Origin: Chloroflexota bacterium
GTDB taxonomy: Bacteria > Chloroflexota > UBA6077 > JACCZL01
NCBI GenBank assembly: GCA_030447245.1
Contig: JAUJPG010000028.1
Location: 1-51,487 of the forward strand
Length of the DNA stretch: 51,487 bases
Reading direction: 5' to 3'
Of the stretch, positions 28,084-37,085 are shown in pieces. The translations under genes were made by a program, and so were the position numbers. The notes under the pieces were generated by a model. The model was not told where the DNA came from, did not search any database, and worked only from the letters and a program-made list of their open reading frames with translations. The stretch's first letter is position 1. Every line of letters begins with the position of its first letter.

Positions 28084-31000
28084 TCAGGCGGCGACCGGGA
28101 GGTGATCGACGAGTTGCTGGAGGGTAGTGAGCCACGCCTGGCCACGGCCACGCGGAAAGCGGAGCTGGTTGGAGCCCAGGTGGACCGGGGCGCCGACCTG
28201 GCGTGCCAGACCACTCGCGTCCTGTGGCGGGCGGCCGCGGAACTTGACGACGATCTCGCTCTCGCTCGCCGAGATCTGGCTGACCCCCGCTCGCTGGGCC
28301 TGCAAGCGGAGATCGACCAGGAAAAGCAGATTCTGGGCGGCCTCGGGCAGCCCGCCGAAGCGGTCCTGGATCTCCTCGGCCAGCTCGCCGACCTGCTCGA
28401 CGCTCGCCGCCGAAGCGAGCCGCTGGTACAGGTTGAGTCGGGACGCTTCGTCGACCACGTAGTCCGACGGCAGGAAGGCCTCGATCGGCAGGTCCACCGA
28501 CGGGCGGGTCTCCGGAGCCGTGGCGTCCGGGAGCGTCTCGAGCGCCGTTCCGCCGTCCGCGGCGCGCTGGAGGTCGATCGCCTCCGACAGCAACCGGGTG
28601 TACAGGTCGAAGCCGACGGCCGCGATCTGGCCGGATTGTTCGGCGCCCAGGAGGTTACCAGCGCCGCGGATCTCCAGGTCCTTCATCGCGATCCGAAAAC
28701 CGGCACCCAGCTCCGTCGCCTCGAAGATCGTTCGCAGCCGTGCCTCGGCCTGCTCGGTCAACCGGGTGTCGCGGGCATACAGGAAGTAGGCGTACGCGCG
28801 CAGCCCGCCTCGGCCAATCCGCCCGCGGAGCTGGTAGAGCTGGGCCAGACCGAAGCGGTCGGCGTCGTTGATGATCATTGTGTTGGCGTTGGCAATGTCC
28901 AGCCCTGACTCGATAATCGTCGTGCAAACAAGGACGTCGGCCTCGCCATTCGCAAAGTCGACCATCACCTGCTCCAGGCGGTCCTCGGTCATCTGGCCGT
29001 GGCCCATCACGAAGCGGGCCTCGGGCACGAGCTGTTGGAGCCGATGAGTCAGGAACTCGATCGAATGCACGCGGTTGTGAACGAAGTAGATCTGGCCGCC
29101 CCGGTCCAGCTCGCGCAGGATCACCTCGCGGACCATCCCGTCGTCGTACTCGGCGACGTAGGTCCGAATCGGTAGGCGGTCTTCCGGCGCCGTTTCGATC
29201 ACGCTCATGTCACGCACGCCGGCCAGTGACATGTGCAGCGTCCGCGGGATCGGCGTCGCGGTCAGGGTCAGGACGTCGACCTCGGTCCGAAGCTGCTTCA
29301 AGCGCTCCTTGTGGGCCACGCCGAAGCGCTGCTCCTCATCGATGATCACCAGGCCCAGGTTCTTGAAGTGGACGTCCTTCTGCACCAGGCGATGCGTCCC
29401 GATGCAGACGTCCACCTTGCCGGCCGCCAGGTCGTCGACCACCGCGCGCTGCTCCCGCGGTGAGCGGAAGCGCGACAGCACCTCGACCCGCACCGGGAAC
29501 GGCGCGTAGCGTTCCTGAAACGTGGTGAAATGCTGCTGCGCCAGCACCGTCGTCGGCACCAGGACGGCCACCTGGCGCCCGTCCGCGACCGCCTTGAACG
29601 CCGCGCGCAGGGCGACTTCCGTCTTGCCGTAACCGACGTCTCCGACCAGCAGGCGGTCCATCGGCTCGGGCTCCTCCATGTCCCGCTTGACCTCGGTGAC
29701 GGCGCGCGCCTGGTCCGGCGTCTCGACGTACGGAAAGCTATCCTCCAGCTCGCGCTGCCAGACCGTGTCCTGCCCAAACGCGTAGCCCTTGGCAACCCTG
29801 CGAGCAGCGTAGAGCTGGAGCAGGTCGCGGGCGATGTCGCGGACGGCGCGGCGGGCTCGCGCCTTGGCCCGCGTCCACTCCTGGGTCCCTAGGCGAGTCA
29901 GGTGCGGCGCGTCGTCGCCGCCGCCGACGTAGCGCGAGACGCGGTCGGACTGCTCGCTCGGGACGTAGACGCGGTCCCCCTCGGCGAACTCGAGCAGCAG
30001 GAACTCACGCCCGGACCCGGACGTACCGTCGCGCCTGGGCGGGCGGACGAGCCCGCGGAAGCGGCCGATCCCGTGATCGACGTGCACGACCAGCTCGCCT
30101 GACTCCAGGTCGCTCAGGAACGCCTCGCGCGCCGCGCCGCGCGAGCGTCTGACGGGCCGCCGCACCTTACGCCAGCCAAACAGCTCCCCATCCGTGAGCA
30201 GCGTGATGCCAAGCGCTTCGGAGCGCCACCCCTCCGGCAGCGACCCATGCACCAGCGAGAGAGGTGACAGGGGGTCTCGGGGAAACACGCGCTCACTCGG
30301 CACGACGTCGATCCCCCGCTCGGCCAGCAGCTCCTGGAGTCGAGCCGACTGCTGCGAGACGACCACGACCGCTTCGCCGCGCCGACGCTCGTCTCCCTGC
30401 CCGAGCTGGTCCAGGAACGTCTTGAGCCGTCCCGCGTAGGCTTGAGCGTGGCTGAAGGGGATCGTCTCGGACGCCGGCTCGTGCAGCAGCTCGATGATCG
30501 CCGGACGGTTGGACCCACGCAGCCGTTCACGGACCTCCGGCCATGGCAAGTACGGACGGGCCACGTTCGACCCGAGCTCGTCGAGCGCGGCGAGCTGGAC
30601 GCGCAGCTCCTCCGCCTGCTGCTCCAGCTCCCGGGCGACCGTCTCGATCCGCGGCGGCTCGTCGAGGACGACCAATGCCTCCGCGGGCACGTGATCGAAG
30701 AACGTGGCATGCAAGATGGTCTCGTCGCTCATCTTGTCGCTGGCCCCGATGCGCGCGGGCGGGACCCGCAGCTCGGTCAGCCGTTCGCCCGAGCGCTGGG
30801 TCTCCGCGTCGAACTCCCGCAGCGATTCAATCTCGTCGCCGAAGAACTCGATTCGGCACGGCGGGCCAGCCGGGGGATAGACGTCCACGATCCCGCCTCG
30901 GCGGCTGAACTGACCCGGCCCGTCGACGAGCGGGCTCGGCTCGTAGCCGCCCGCCACCCAGCCGTCGATCAGGTCGACCTGCCGAATCCGGTCTCCCACA

Positions 31001-31590
31001 CGCAGCACGCGTGAGGCCGCCCGGAAACGCTCCGGGGCCTGGACCAGCTCGAGCGCCGCCCGCGCGCACAGGACCACGAGCGGGGCGGACGCGTTGGCCG
31101 ATCCGGAACCGCTTTCTGCCAGCGCCGACAGCACCCGCACGCGCTCGGCGATGTTCGACGGGTCGTCCGGAAGCTGCTCGTACGGCAGAGCATCGGGCGC
31201 CGGAAAGTGAAGGACCGAGGCACCCTCGCCGGCCCAGGAGGCCAGCTCCTCCCAGAACTGGCGAGCGTGGCCCGGCCGAGCGGTCAGCAGGACCACCGGC
31301 CGCCCGCCCGGCGTCCGCCGGCCGAGAGAACCCTGCGAAGCGCCCGCGTTCCGGTGCAACGCAGCCACCACGTACGCCTTGGCCGGATCGGCAATCGAGA
31401 GGCGCCGCGCGCGATTATCGCCAGTGCCCAGGCTGGCCAGCAGCTCGGCGAATCGGGCCTGGCTCTGGAGCCGCGGGAGCAGCGCGGACAGGTCGATCGA
31501 TTGTCCATCCGAGGCGACCGCCTCGTCGATCCGCGCTCGGGCTTCTGCCTCGTGGCTCGCGGTCCCCCTCGAGAGGACAGTAACGGCCAT
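28084..31590 (-). CDS. mfd: Transcription-repair coupling factor Mfd
   Basis: A 1168-residue ATP-dependent translocase that removes RNA polymerase stalled at DNA lesions and recruits UvrA. The N-terminal UvrB-like module shows LLTARPGHARQFWEE and LPYEQLPDDPSNIAERV. The RNA polymerase interaction (CarD-like) domain follows at LESGELVVHVDHGIGRFRG. The RecG-like motor has Walker A in LLVGDVGYGKTEVAL, the DEEQRFGV motif II, LTATPIPRTLHMS (III) and the translocation region around QLRGRIGRG (VI). The TRCF C-terminal domain ends in VHLGSNQLRF. Length is normal. It begins three bases after the pth stop codon, forming a pth-mfd operon. Confidence 0.97.
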   Translation of the reverse strand: MAVTVLSRGTASHEAEARARIDEAVASDGQSIDLSALLPRLQSQARFAELLASLGTGDNRARRLSIADPAKAYVVAALHRNAGASQGSLGRRTPGGRPVVLLTARPGHARQFWEELASWAGEGASVLHFPAPDALPYEQLPDDPSNIAERVRVLSALAESGSGSANASAPLVVLCARAALELVQAPERFRAASRVLRVGDRIRQVDLIDGWVAGGYEPSPLVDGPGQFSRRGGIVDVYPPAGPPCRIEFFGDEIESLREFDAETQRSGERLTELRVPPARIGASDKMSDETILHATFFDHVPAEALVVLDEPPRIETVARELEQQAEELRVQLAALDELGSNVARPYLPWPEVRERLRGSNRPAIIELLHEPASETIPFSHAQAYAGRLKTFLDQLGQGDERRRGEAVVVVSQQSARLQELLAERGIDVVPSERVFPRDPLSPLSLVHGSLPEGWRSEALGITLLTDGELFGWRKVRRPVRRSRGAAREAFLSDLESGELVVHVDHGIGRFRGLVRPPRRDGTSGSGREFLLLEFAEGDRVYVPSEQSDRVSRYVGGGDDAPHLTRLGTQEWTRAKARARRAVRDIARDLLQLYAARRVAKGYAFGQDTVWQRELEDSFPYVETPDQARAVTEVKRDMEEPEPMDRLLVGDVGYGKTEVALRAAFKAVADGRQVAVLVPTTVLAQQHFTTFQERYAPFPVRVEVLSRFRSPREQRAVVDDLAAGKVDVCIGTHRLVQKDVHFKNLGLVIIDEEQRFGVAHKERLKQLRTEVDVLTLTATPIPRTLHMSLAGVRDMSVIETAPEDRLPIRTYVAEYDDGMVREVILRELDRGGQIYFVHNRVHSIEFLTHRLQQLVPEARFVMGHGQMTEDRLEQVMVDFANGEADVLVCTTIIESGLDIANANTMIINDADRFGLAQLYQLRGRIGRGGLRAYAYFLYARDTRLTEQAEARLRTIFEATELGAGFRIAMKDLEIRGAGNLLGAEQSGQIAAVGFDLYTRLLSEAIDLQRAADGGTALETLPDATAPETRPSVDLPIEAFLPSDYVVDEASRLNLYQRLASAASVEQVGELAEEIQDRFGGLPEAAQNLLFLVDLRLQAQRAGVSQISASESEIVVKFRGRPPQDASGLARQVGAPVHLGSNQLRFPRGRGQAWLTTLQQLVDHLPVAA

Positions 31591-31593
31591 CGC

Positions 31594-32367
31594 TTAGCGC
31601 TCGGGTACCGCCTGATCGGCGGCCGGTGCCAGCCGATCGCCGGCCGCGGTCTGTTGGCCGTTCGTCGTCGGACCTCGGCTGGAGGACGCCGATTGTCCGT
31701 CGTCGCTCCGCAGCTGTCGGTCGTCGGACACGGGCCCGCGGTTGTACGCGTTCATCGCCGCCTCTGGGCCGCGCCGCACGAACAGCGCGATCGCGTCGAC
31801 GGCCAGGGCCAGCCCCTCCTGCATCGCTAATGCCTCGTCAGGGGACGGATCCGCGAGCACGTAGTCGGCAAGATCGGACCCCGGCGGCGGGCTGCCGATG
31901 CCCAGACGCAGGCGCGGGAAGGCAGTCGAGCCGATCTCGTCGACGATCGAGCGCATCCCGTTGTGCGTTCCGGGACCGCCACCCGCGCGCAGGCGGATCT
32001 TCCCTGGCGGCAAGTCGACGTCGTCGTAGACGACGAGCAGCGACCGGGCAGGCACGCCCCAGCCGGCCATCAGCTGCTTGACCGCGATGCCAGACTCGTT
32101 CATGTAGGTCTGGGGCTTGGCCAGCGCCACGTCCTGGCCCGCGAACTGCCCGCGCGCGACCAGGCTGTGGGCCCGCTTGCCGCTGAACCGCAGGCGGGAC
32201 TTGTCGGCCAGCAGGTCCAGGCAGCGGAAGCCGAGGTTATGGCGATGGCCGGCGTACTCCGCGCCCGGATTGCCCAACCCCACGATCAATCTACTCGGCC
32301 CCACACCCGTTCGCTGCTCCCATCGCCGTGCCAGCGCCCGCAACTTGCCCGGCCGTCGGATATCCAC
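31594..32367 (-). CDS. pth: Peptidyl-tRNA hydrolase
   Basis: A 257-residue Pth that releases peptides from prematurely dropped peptidyl-tRNA. The fold signatures are LIVGLGNPGAEYAGHRHNLGF with the catalytic His, KPQTYMNESG, and DDVDLPPGKIRLRAGGG with the catalytic Asp, then GTHNGMRSI. Typical Pth has about 190-200 residues; this one adds about 20 residues at the N-terminus and a C-terminal tail of about 45 residues rich in Ser, Gln and Asp (after NAYNRGPV). The start is GTG with GAGGGTAGGGC upstream. Upstream of mfd in the same operon. Confidence 0.95.
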   Translation of the reverse strand: MDIRRPGKLRALARRWEQRTGVGPSRLIVGLGNPGAEYAGHRHNLGFRCLDLLADKSRLRFSGKRAHSLVARGQFAGQDVALAKPQTYMNESGIAVKQLMAGWGVPARSLLVVYDDVDLPPGKIRLRAGGGPGTHNGMRSIVDEIGSTAFPRLRLGIGSPPPGSDLADYVLADPSPDEALAMQEGLALAVDAIALFVRRGPEAAMNAYNRGPVSDDRQLRSDDGQSASSSRGPTTNGQQTAAGDRLAPAADQAVPER

Positions 32368-32401
32368 GCCCTACCCTCGCCGTCATCACGGGACAGCATT
32401 C

Positions 32402-32428
32402 AAAAGGGCTGGCCAGGCCGGCCAGCCC
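32402..32428 (-). terminator. Intrinsic terminator (hairpin plus T-run) below the toxin-antitoxin pair
   Basis: On the minus strand GGGCTGGCC-GGCCT-GGCCAGCCC (32406-32428) forms a 9-bp stem with a five-base loop and is followed by TTTTG. It lies about 135 bp after the antitoxin stop and about 38 bp before the pth GTG. It fits as the end of the BrnT-antitoxin transcript. A TATACT hexamer on the same strand at 32448-32453 raises the alternative that the hairpin sits in the pth leader. Confidence 0.6.
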
Positions 32429-32565
32429 CATCTCCGCGTCCTGCACAAGTATACCGGGTCCGTCGTGGAAGACGCGCGCCCCGGGGCATGCTGTGAGCTC
32501 GTGTCGTAGGTCCGAAGAACGCTAACCCCGCTCCACGAGCTGATCGATGCCGGCAACAGCGATGT

Positions 32566-32799
32566 TCAGGTTCCCGAGGGTGCCGACGGCCCTTCCTGCC
32601 GCCGAGCGACCCTCATGAGCAGTCGCAGAGCTTCATTGACTGAGTCTGTATCCGGATCGACCATCACCACGTCGGGGTCGAGCCGGACGAAGTTCGTGCC
32701 TCGCTGATACCGCTCGTAGTGCTTGCCACGCACACTCCCGCGAAAGTCGTATTCCGGCCTCATCTCGTCATCGCTTGGCGCGTCAAGTGGCCGACTCAT
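32566..32799 (-). CDS. Antitoxin-like protein partner of BrnT
   Basis: A 77-residue acidic protein with DEMRPEYDFRGSVRGKHYERYQ and a C-terminal helix region SVNEALRLLMRVARR. It starts 17 bases inside the 3' end of the BrnT gene, the toxin-first overlap typical of BrnT modules. The DEMRPEYDF stretch is recurrent in small proteins found beside BrnT toxins; I do not see a clear BrnA ribbon-helix-helix signature, so I call it an antitoxin by position and pattern. Confidence 0.65.
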   Translation of the reverse strand: MSRPLDAPSDDEMRPEYDFRGSVRGKHYERYQRGTNFVRLDPDVVMVDPDTDSVNEALRLLMRVARRQEGPSAPSGT

Positions 32800-33058
32800 A
32801 GTGCGTCCGCTGCTGGCTCGTGGCCACCCGCGCGGTAACGATCCAGATGTGGTCGCCTCGGTCTGTGTGCACCACCACGGCGAGCCTCCGCCGTCCAGTC
32901 AGTCCGAGCGTCACGAACCGGTCTTCCAGGTCTGCGTGATGTGGATCATCAATGGTAAGAGCCAGCGAATCACCGAAAACCGTCGATGCCTCCTCGAACG
33001 AGAAGCCGTGTTTCGCAAGGTTGGCCACGGCCTTCTCAGGACCCCACGCAAACAGCAT
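32783..33058 (-). CDS. BrnT-family toxin (RelE-like ribonuclease)
   Basis: Reading from the ATG at 33056-33058, the 91-residue protein matches BrnT throughout: FAWGPEKAVANLAKHGFSFEEA, FGDSLALTIDDPHH, RFVTLGLTGRRRLAVVVHTDRG and the closing ARVATSQQRTHYE. BrnT proteins are small ribonucleases that block translation and are neutralised by a downstream antitoxin. An earlier ATG at 33082 is possible; the chosen start gives the family's usual length. The pair sits between pth and ftsY, transcribed leftward. Confidence 0.82.
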   Translation of the reverse strand: MLFAWGPEKAVANLAKHGFSFEEASTVFGDSLALTIDDPHHADLEDRFVTLGLTGRRRLAVVVHTDRGDHIWIVTARVATSQQRTHYESAT

Positions 33059-33209
33059 GACCGAGCCGACGCTGGCCTCCATCCGAGCCCCGACCGCCTG
33101 CCCTCGCCCATCGGCGTCTGCATCCGCAAGTGCCGTCGAGCGGAGGAGTCTGCGATACTTTCCCCGTGATCGTAGCAGCATCGATAACGCGCGCTGACAG
33201 ATAGGGACT

Positions 33210-34157
33210 ATGCTCAACCGACTCTTTGGACGGAAGGAGAAGCTGGACCAGGGCGTCGCGAAGACGCGGGCCGGCTTCTTTGGCAAGATCAGGACGCTGC
33301 TCGTCGCGGAGCGGCCGATCGACGACGACCTCTGGGACGACCTCGAGGAGCTGCTGCTCCAGGCCGACGTCGGGGTTCAGCTGACCGACGACGTGCTGGA
33401 GCGGCTGCGCGGCGAGCACCGCGCCGGCGAGATCCAATCGTCTAGAGACCTGTTCGACGCGCTCCAGGACGCGTTGGCGACCGCGCTCGAACAAGTCGCC
33501 CCGCCGCATGAGCTGATCCGCGCGGGCACGCTGTCCGCGGTCCTCGTCGTCGGCGTTAACGGCGTCGGCAAGACGACCAGCATCGCCAAACTCGGCGCCT
33601 TCTTCCGCCAGCAGGGCCACAGCGTCATCCTGGCCGCGGCCGACACCTTCCGCGCCGCGGCGATCGATCAGCTCAAGATCTGGGGCGAGCGCGCCAGGCT
33701 TCCGGTCATCGCCCACCAGCCAGGAGCGGACCCGAGCTCGGTCGTCTTCGACGCCCTCAGCGCCGCCCGCGCCCGAGCCGCCGACGTCGTCCTGATCGAC
33801 ACCGCTGGCCGGCTCCATACCAGGTTCAACCTGATGGAAGAGCTCAAGAAGATCCGGCGGGTGATCGACAAACAGGGCGTCGGGCACGTCTCGACCGTCC
33901 TCGTCGTCGATGCCACGACCGGTCAGAACGCCGTAGCTCAGGCCAGAGAGTTCGCCAGGGCGACCGGCCTGGATGGCCTGATCGTCTCCAAGCTTGACGG
34001 CTCGGCCAAGGGCGGCGTCGTCTTCGCCGTGACCCGCGAGGTCGGCGTCCCGATCCTGTTCGTCGGGACCGGCGAGAAGATCGAGGACATCAGCGACTTC
34101 GATCCGGACGACTTCGTCCAGGCGCTGATTGGCGAGCGGAGCAGCAGCCATGTTTGA
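33210..34157 (+). CDS. ftsY: Signal recognition particle receptor FtsY
   Basis: A 315-residue SRP receptor GTPase that docks ribosome-SRP complexes at the membrane. The N helical bundle spans about residues 1-105 and the G domain the rest. G-motifs are VVGVNGVGKTTSIAKLG (G1), AADTFRAAAIDQL (insertion box), DTAGRLH (G3) and SKLDGSAKGG (G4/G5 region). It lacks a long acidic N-terminal A domain, as is common outside the gammaproteobacteria. The ATG follows TAGGGACT. It precedes ffh, overlapping it by eight bases. Confidence 0.96.
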   Translation: MLNRLFGRKEKLDQGVAKTRAGFFGKIRTLLVAERPIDDDLWDDLEELLLQADVGVQLTDDVLERLRGEHRAGEIQSSRDLFDALQDALATALEQVAPPHELIRAGTLSAVLVVGVNGVGKTTSIAKLGAFFRQQGHSVILAAADTFRAAAIDQLKIWGERARLPVIAHQPGADPSSVVFDALSAARARAADVVLIDTAGRLHTRFNLMEELKKIRRVIDKQGVGHVSTVLVVDATTGQNAVAQAREFARATGLDGLIVSKLDGSAKGGVVFAVTREVGVPILFVGTGEKIEDISDFDPDDFVQALIGERSSSHV

Positions 34158-35496
34158 GTCGCTGTCTGATCGCCTCCAGGGCGTGTTCGCCAGGCTGAGC
34201 AGCCGCGGCCGGGTTTCCGAGGACGACCTGAAGGTCGCCCTCCGCGAGGTTCGGATCGCGCTGCTCGAGGCGGACGTCAGTTTGCGAGTCGTCAAGCAGT
34301 TCGTTCGCGCGGTCGAAGAAAAGGCGCTCGGAGCAGAGGTGCTCCAGGGACTCGGCGGCGCCCAGCAGGTCATCAAGATCGTCCACGACGAGCTGGTCGA
34401 GATGCTCGGCGGAGGCGATGGCGGTCCCGCCCGATTGAACACCGCGCCCAACCCCCCGCACGCGGTCATGTTGGTCGGGCTTCAGGGCTCCGGTAAGACG
34501 ACGACGGCATCCAAACTGGCCCTGATGCTCCGCAAGCAAGGCCACCGCCCGCTGCTCGTCGCCGCCGATCCGTACCGGCCCGCCGCGGTCACCCAGCTCC
34601 AGACGCTCGGCCGCCAGTTGGACGTCCCGGTCTACCACGCGCCAGACCGCAAGCCGCCGGACCTGGCGCAGGACGCCATCAAGCACGCGGTCCGCGATGG
34701 CTTCAACTACGTCATCCTGGACACCGCCGGCCGGCTGGTGATCGACGAGACGATGATGCGCGAGGTGGCCGAGATCCGTCGGCGGCTCGACCCACCGGAG
34801 GTCCTGCTCGTCGCGGATGCAATGACCGGCCAGGACGCCGTCCGCGTTGCCGAGCAGTTCCACGAGCAGGTCGGCATCAGCGGCGTGGTCCTGACCAAGA
34901 TGGACTCAGACGCTCGTGGCGGCGCGGCGCTGTCGTTGCGGTCGGTGGCCGGGGTCCCAATCAAGTTCGTCGGGACCAGCGAGCGGGCGGATGGTCTAGA
35001 AGCGTTCCACGCCGACCGGATCGCCTCACGGATCCTGGGCATGGGCGACGTCCTGACGCTGATCGAGCGCGCCCAGGAGCTGACCAGCGACGAGCAGGCC
35101 AAGGCGCTCGAAAAGAAGATGCGCACGGCGTCCTTCACCCTGGAAGACTTCATGGAGCAGATGGGCAAGGTTCGCCAGATGGGGCCGTTGGACCAGCTCC
35201 TGGGCATGATTCCAGGCATGTCCCAGGCGATGAAAGGCTCCAACGTCCAGCTCGAAGACAAGCACTTCAAGCGGATCGAGGCGATGATCCAATCAATGAC
35301 CCGGGAGGAGCGTCAACACCCGGAGATCATCGGCAGCAGCCGCAAGCGCCGCATCGCTCGCGGCAGCGGGACCACCACCGCCGACATCAACCGGCTCCTC
35401 CACCAATTCCGCGACATGCAGAAAATGATGAAAATGATGTCGCGCGGCAAGCCGCCCAAAGGCTTCCCAATGGGGCCGGGGTTCGGTCTGAACTGA
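34150..35496 (+). CDS. ffh: Signal recognition particle protein Ffh
   Basis: A 448-residue SRP54 homolog. The N bundle is followed by the G domain with VGLQGSGKTTTASKLAL, AADPYRPAAVTQL, DTAGRL and TKMDSDARGG. The methionine-rich M domain that binds 4.5S RNA and signal peptides runs from about residue 300: FMEQMGKVRQMGPLDQLLGMIPGM, then a SGT-type RNA-binding loop and the closing MMKMMSRGKPPKGFPMG. I chose the ATG at 34150-34152 (GGAG upstream) over a TTG seven codons earlier. No 4.5S RNA gene was found in the window. Confidence 0.96.
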   Translation: MFESLSDRLQGVFARLSSRGRVSEDDLKVALREVRIALLEADVSLRVVKQFVRAVEEKALGAEVLQGLGGAQQVIKIVHDELVEMLGGGDGGPARLNTAPNPPHAVMLVGLQGSGKTTTASKLALMLRKQGHRPLLVAADPYRPAAVTQLQTLGRQLDVPVYHAPDRKPPDLAQDAIKHAVRDGFNYVILDTAGRLVIDETMMREVAEIRRRLDPPEVLLVADAMTGQDAVRVAEQFHEQVGISGVVLTKMDSDARGGAALSLRSVAGVPIKFVGTSERADGLEAFHADRIASRILGMGDVLTLIERAQELTSDEQAKALEKKMRTASFTLEDFMEQMGKVRQMGPLDQLLGMIPGMSQAMKGSNVQLEDKHFKRIEAMIQSMTREERQHPEIIGSSRKRRIARGSGTTTADINRLLHQFRDMQKMMKMMSRGKPPKGFPMGPGFGLN

Positions 35497-35639
35497 GCAG
35501 CCGGCAGCGCTATTTGGCTGCGAAGAGGCGACAGTTACTGATCTTCGCATCACACCGACGCGGCAACGCGAGCCGCTCAAAGCGCCCAACTCAGGCCCGC
35601 CGGGCGCTCCGGAACGCTCGCGCAGCAGCGGGAGGCCCG

Positions 35640-35645
35640 TATAAT
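35640..35645 (+). promoter_or_regulatory. TATAAT -10 box in the sigA leader
   Basis: A perfect TATAAT lies 88 bp upstream of the sigA ATG in the otherwise empty ffh-sigA gap (35497-35732), with no clear -35. It is the best promoter candidate for sigA. The same gap also has the short inverted repeat AGCGCCC/GGGCGCT (35581-35608). Confidence 0.45.
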
Positions 35646-35732
35646 GGGCGCGGGTCACGGCACGGCCGGGGCATGTTCGGCACCGATCGTGCGGAACTCA
35701 CTCGAAGACTCGATGGCACGGGGGTGCGGTGA

Positions 35733-37045
35733 ATGGCCCGTCCAGCAGTCCAGGAACGAGCGACACAGCAGCTTCTCCAGATGGCCAGCGAGCGCGGATT
35801 CGTCACTCTCCAGGACGTCGCGCGCGTGACCGTGACGACCGGTTCGGTCGACGTGGACGACGTCCGCGAGACGCTCGAAGAGGCCGGGTTCGAGTTGGTC
35901 GAATCACCTGATAGCAGCGGTGCCCGTGACGGGGGCGACGACGAGGCCGAAGACGCCACGCCGCGCCTGCGCACCTGGAACGGCGCACCTGGCGGTGGTG
36001 CCTTGGCCGATGGGGGTGCCCTCATCGGCAACGCAAATGGCGCGGTCGCCATCGACGACGGCGTGATTGGCGCCCACATCCTCCGTGCCGCCGCGCTCGA
36101 GGCTGAGGAGTTGACGCCAGACAGCCCGGCCGCCATCTACCTCCGCGACATCAGTCGCGTGCCCTTGCTGACCCCCCAGCAGGAGGTGGAGCTTGCAACC
36201 GCGCTGGAGCTCGGCGAGGCGGCCAAGGCCAGGCTAGACGCCGGCTGCACCCCCGAGGAGCATGGGCGCCTCCGCGCGGAGTCGGCCGCCGGTGCCGATG
36301 CCCGACGCACGCTCACCGAGTCCAACCTCCGCCTGGTTGTCTCGGTTGCCCGGAAGTACATTGGGCGCGGGATGCCATTGCTCGATCTGATCCAGGAAGG
36401 CAACATTGGTCTCTCTCGGGCGGTCGAGAAGTACGACTACCGCAAGGGGTTCCGCTTCAGTACCTACGCCTACTGGTGGATCCGTCAGGCGGTCACGCGC
36501 GCGATTGCCGACCAGGCTCGAACCATCCGTGTCCCGGTCCACATGATCGAGTTGATCGGCGATGTCTACAAGGCCTCGCGCGACCTCCAGCAAGGCCTGG
36601 GCCGTGAGCCCGGGATCGAGGAGGCCTGGGCCGTGAGCCCGGGATCGAGGAGATCGCGTGCAAGATGGGGTCGACGCCAGAGAAGGTCCGCCAGATCCTC
36701 CTGGCGGCGAAGCAGCCCGTCTCGCTCGAGACGCCGATCGGCGAGGGTGACGGCAGCACGATTGCCGACTTCATCGCCGACCGCTCCGCGCGTGCGCCGG
36801 CCGAGGCGGCCGACGCGGCAACACTCAAGGACCAGGTTGGAGACGCCCTGATGGAGCTGGGCCCGCGCGAGCGCCAGGTCTTGAAGATGCGGTTCGGCCT
36901 GGAAGACGGGCGTGACCGCACGCTCGGCGAGATCGGCGAGGAGCTTGGCGTCAGCCGCGAACGGGTCCGCCAGATCGAGGCCGAAGCCTTGAGCAAGCTC
37001 CGCCGCCCGAAGATGCGCAGCCGCCTCCGCGAGCTCGTCGAGTAA
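35733..37045 (+). pseudogene. sigA: Primary sigma-70 factor, interrupted by a 29-bp tandem duplication
   Basis: After the ATG, residues 4-55 form a region-1.1-like helical domain ([19 protein letters not shown]), then a linker and region 1.2 ([18 protein letters not shown]). Regions 2.1-2.4 are intact: [30 protein letters not shown] and [17 protein letters not shown], i.e. the core-binding and -10 recognition sequences. In region 3, [14 protein letters not shown] runs into a second copy of 29 bases, shifting the frame. Removing one copy restores [20 protein letters not shown] and regions 4.1-4.2 (GPRERQVLKMRFG, SRERVRQIEAEALSKLR), giving a standard 427-residue protein. The gene is normally essential, so assembly error is the first suspect. 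A truncated product with unrelated C-terminus would end at 36851. Confidence 0.9.
36595..36652 (+). repeat. 29-bp perfect tandem duplication in sigA
   Basis: The 29-base unit beginning GCCTGGGCCG and ending ATCGAGGAG occurs at 36595-36623 and again at 36624-36652 with no mismatch. Because 29 is not a multiple of three, it breaks the sigA frame in region 3. Confidence 0.95.
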
Positions 37046-37085
37046 GTGCCCCCGCCTCTAGCGCTCCGAGGCCTCCCGCGCCGCC

